Part shown: piece by piece, positions 60,124 to 64,000 of the stretch | How the letters are laid out: each line of letters starts with the position of its first letter | How positions within the stretch are numbered: the stretch's first letter is position 1 | Origin: UBA4733 sp036734945 | Lineage (GTDB): Bacteria > Chloroflexota > UBA4733 | Direction of reading: 5' to 3' | Length of the DNA: 64,000 bases | Assembly: GCA_036734945.1 (NCBI GenBank) | Contig: DAIMXP010000034.1 | Coordinates: forward strand, 1 to 64,000 | Notes under the pieces: generated by a model | The model's input: the letters and a program-made list of their open reading frames with translations, nothing else | Databases searched by the model: none | What the model was told of the DNA's origin: nothing | Position numbers and translations under genes: made by a program

Positions 60124-61320
60124 TTGGCTGAAGTGCGTGTCCACCAGGTCTCGGTGCGCGTCCCAGCCGGTGAGCAGGCACGCGCCGCGCCGCGCCAGCC
60201 GGAAAGCGTCGGGCCGGTCGCCGGCCTCACTGCCGCTTTGGCCCCTGCGGAGCTCGCCCTCAGTGCTCCGGCCAGCGGCCCGGCGCTCGATCACGTTGAC
60301 CTTGTGCTGCACGATGGCGAGACGGTGGCCGTGCTTGGCCCGTCCGGCTGTGGCAAGACGACGCTGCTGCGCGTCGTTGCTGGCCTTCAGCGACCTGACC
60401 GGGGGGAAGTCTGGTTCGACGACCAGGAGGTAACTGCCTTGCCGGCAGGCGAGCGCGGCATCGGCATGGTCTTCCAGAACTACGCCCTCTACCCGCACAT
60501 GAAGGGGCGCGGCAACCTGGACTTCTTTTTCAAGGTGCATCACCGCGACAAAGAGATAGAAGACCGGGTCAACGAGGTCGCCCAGATCCTCGGTGTCGGC
60601 TTCAAAGAGCTCCTGGATCGGCGTCCCAGCCAATTGTCGGGCGGGCAACAGCAGCGTGTGGCGATCGGGCGCGCCATTATTCGCCAGCCGACGGTCTTCC
60701 TGTTCGATGAACCACTGTCCAACCTCGATGCCCGGCTGCGGCAGACGACACGCGTGGAGATCAAGCGCCTCTTACGGCGCTTTGGCATCAGCGCGCTCTA
60801 CGTCACACACGATCAGACGGAAGCAATGGCGCTGGGCGATCGCATCGCCGTGATGCGGCGTGGCCGGGTGGAACAGATTGGCTCGTACCGCCAGGTCTAT
60901 GCTGACCCGGTGTCCTTGTTCGTGGCGACGTTTCTCGGTTCACCACCTTGCAACATCGTGCCGGCGGAGCTGGGACAGGGCACATTGCACATTGATGCCC
61001 TTGCGCTGGCCGGCGTGCCCGGCAGCCGGGTACACAATGGAAAGGTGCTGGCCGGCATCCGGGCGGAGGCGTTCACGCTCGGATTGTCGGGGACAGGTAG
61101 AGGCCCGACGTTTCGGTGCATTGTGCAGCGCGTGGAAGGTCTGCCCTCTGAGCACTCGCGGCTGGTGACGACGGTCATTGGCGGCAGGAGCGTGGTGGCA
61201 CGTGTCGGGCGTAGCGCCGAAGCCGAGGACCTGCGGGCTGGAGACGCCATTTCCCTGACGGTGTCGCCGGACGAGGTGCTGTTGTTTGATGCTGTGGATG
61301 GCCAACGGTTGCGACCATAA
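60124..61320 (+). CDS. MalK/UgpC-type sugar ABC transporter ATPase (orphan)
   Basis: A 398-residue CUT1 ATPase from TTG 60124 (GGAG upstream). Walker A GPSGCGKTT, Q-loop MVFQNYALYPHM, signature LSGGQQQRVAIGRA, Walker B VFLFDEPLSNLD and switch His in THDQTEAM are intact, followed by a C-terminal TOBE/OB regulatory domain (about 280-398). About 25 extra residues (APRQPESVGPVAGLTAALAP) are inserted before the Walker A strand. No permease is nearby; it is the only ABC ATPase gene in the window and a natural partner for the permeases at 5400-10120. It converges on the 23S gene about 50 bases away. Confidence 0.93.
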   Translation: MAEVRVHQVSVRVPAGEQARAAPRQPESVGPVAGLTAALAPAELALSAPASGPALDHVDLVLHDGETVAVLGPSGCGKTTLLRVVAGLQRPDRGEVWFDDQEVTALPAGERGIGMVFQNYALYPHMKGRGNLDFFFKVHHRDKEIEDRVNEVAQILGVGFKELLDRRPSQLSGGQQQRVAIGRAIIRQPTVFLFDEPLSNLDARLRQTTRVEIKRLLRRFGISALYVTHDQTEAMALGDRIAVMRRGRVEQIGSYRQVYADPVSLFVATFLGSPPCNIVPAELGQGTLHIDALALAGVPGSRVHNGKVLAGIRAEAFTLGLSGTGRGPTFRCIVQRVEGLPSEHSRLVTTVIGGRSVVARVGRSAEAEDLRAGDAISLTVSPDEVLLFDAVDGQRLRP

Positions 61321-61369
61321 GCGAAGGGAAGATGATGAAGGGGGGGAGTGTGTGGGTAGGGAGGAGAGG

Positions 61370-64000
<2,631 letters not shown>

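Overview
The window is a high-GC bacterial chromosome segment, densely coded on both strands, with many GTG/TTG starts and stop/start overlaps. A 100-N scaffold gap at 8612-8711 marks it as a draft assembly. I infer a Chloroflexota-like host, from the repeated FPQTGH/FGYP modules on a secreted glycosidase, the Pro/Thr lipoprotein linkers and the abundance of hybrid histidine kinases. No 16S sequence is in view, so this rests on style rather than a marker.

Layout. 1-10,200: edge remnants of a VapBC module, an APH(6)-like kinase, then a leftward carbohydrate operon (two near-identical MalG-type permeases, a lipoprotein binding protein, one MalF-type permease, a GH2 glycosidase, a GalD-like enolase-superfamily dehydratase) with a recognisable promoter at 10198-10226. 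10,300-14,000: two convergent signalling proteins whose 3' ends overlap. 13,850-16,700: a VapBC module between two direct copies of a GHMP-kinase 3' end, then a GHMP sugar kinase paired with a GalU-type uridylyltransferase. 16,800-25,000: YhaM-like nuclease, metallophosphoesterase, Gfo/Idh/MocA oxidoreductase, a second toxin-antitoxin pair, a YdiJ-like FAD/Fe-S dehydrogenase and a flippase-like membrane protein. 25,000-32,400: secreted GH39-like glycosidase, modB-modA without modC, an XRE regulator with a periplasmic-binding-like sensor domain, D-galactonate dehydratase, and a small broken gene pair.

32,400-46,800: UbiB-type kinase, GH57 glycosidase, an Mrp/NBP35 ATPase with an N-terminal DUF1858, a small Cys-rich membrane protein behind two DtxR/IdeR-like boxes, a DUF1800 gene fused by deletion to a DUF1501 tail, nadD-mscS, a large secreted protein, a GT39-like membrane protein and a GDP-mannose 4,6-dehydratase. 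46,900-55,200: an XRE regulator converging on a leftward block made of a compact gas-vesicle operon (gvpF-gvpG-gvpL-gvpS/K fusion-gvpJ-gvpA) followed directly by two histidine-kinase genes. 55,300-61,300: ROK kinase, PAS histidine kinase, MFS transporter, methyltransferase and an orphan MalK-type ATPase. 61,370-64,000: the 3' part of a 23S rRNA gene on the minus strand, running off the right edge and with no 5S gene after it.

How it fits together. The first 10 kb is a sugar uptake and degradation system (import, beta-glycoside hydrolysis, acid-sugar dehydration) that lacks its own ATPase; the MalK-like protein at 60124-61320 is the only ABC ATPase in the window and could serve it. dgoD, the Gfo/Idh oxidoreductase, the GHMP kinase/GalU pair and the ROK kinase extend the sugar theme. 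The most distinctive locus is the gas-vesicle operon, with a GvpS-GvpK fusion, a GvpA with a long tail, no gvpN or gvpO nearby, and two co-directional sensor kinases. A second theme is genome erosion by small events: TPR, GHMP-kinase, DUF1501 and VapB remnants, a small gene with an in-frame stop, and a dispersed GTAGGGGC-type palindrome that also sits inside the 23S gene.
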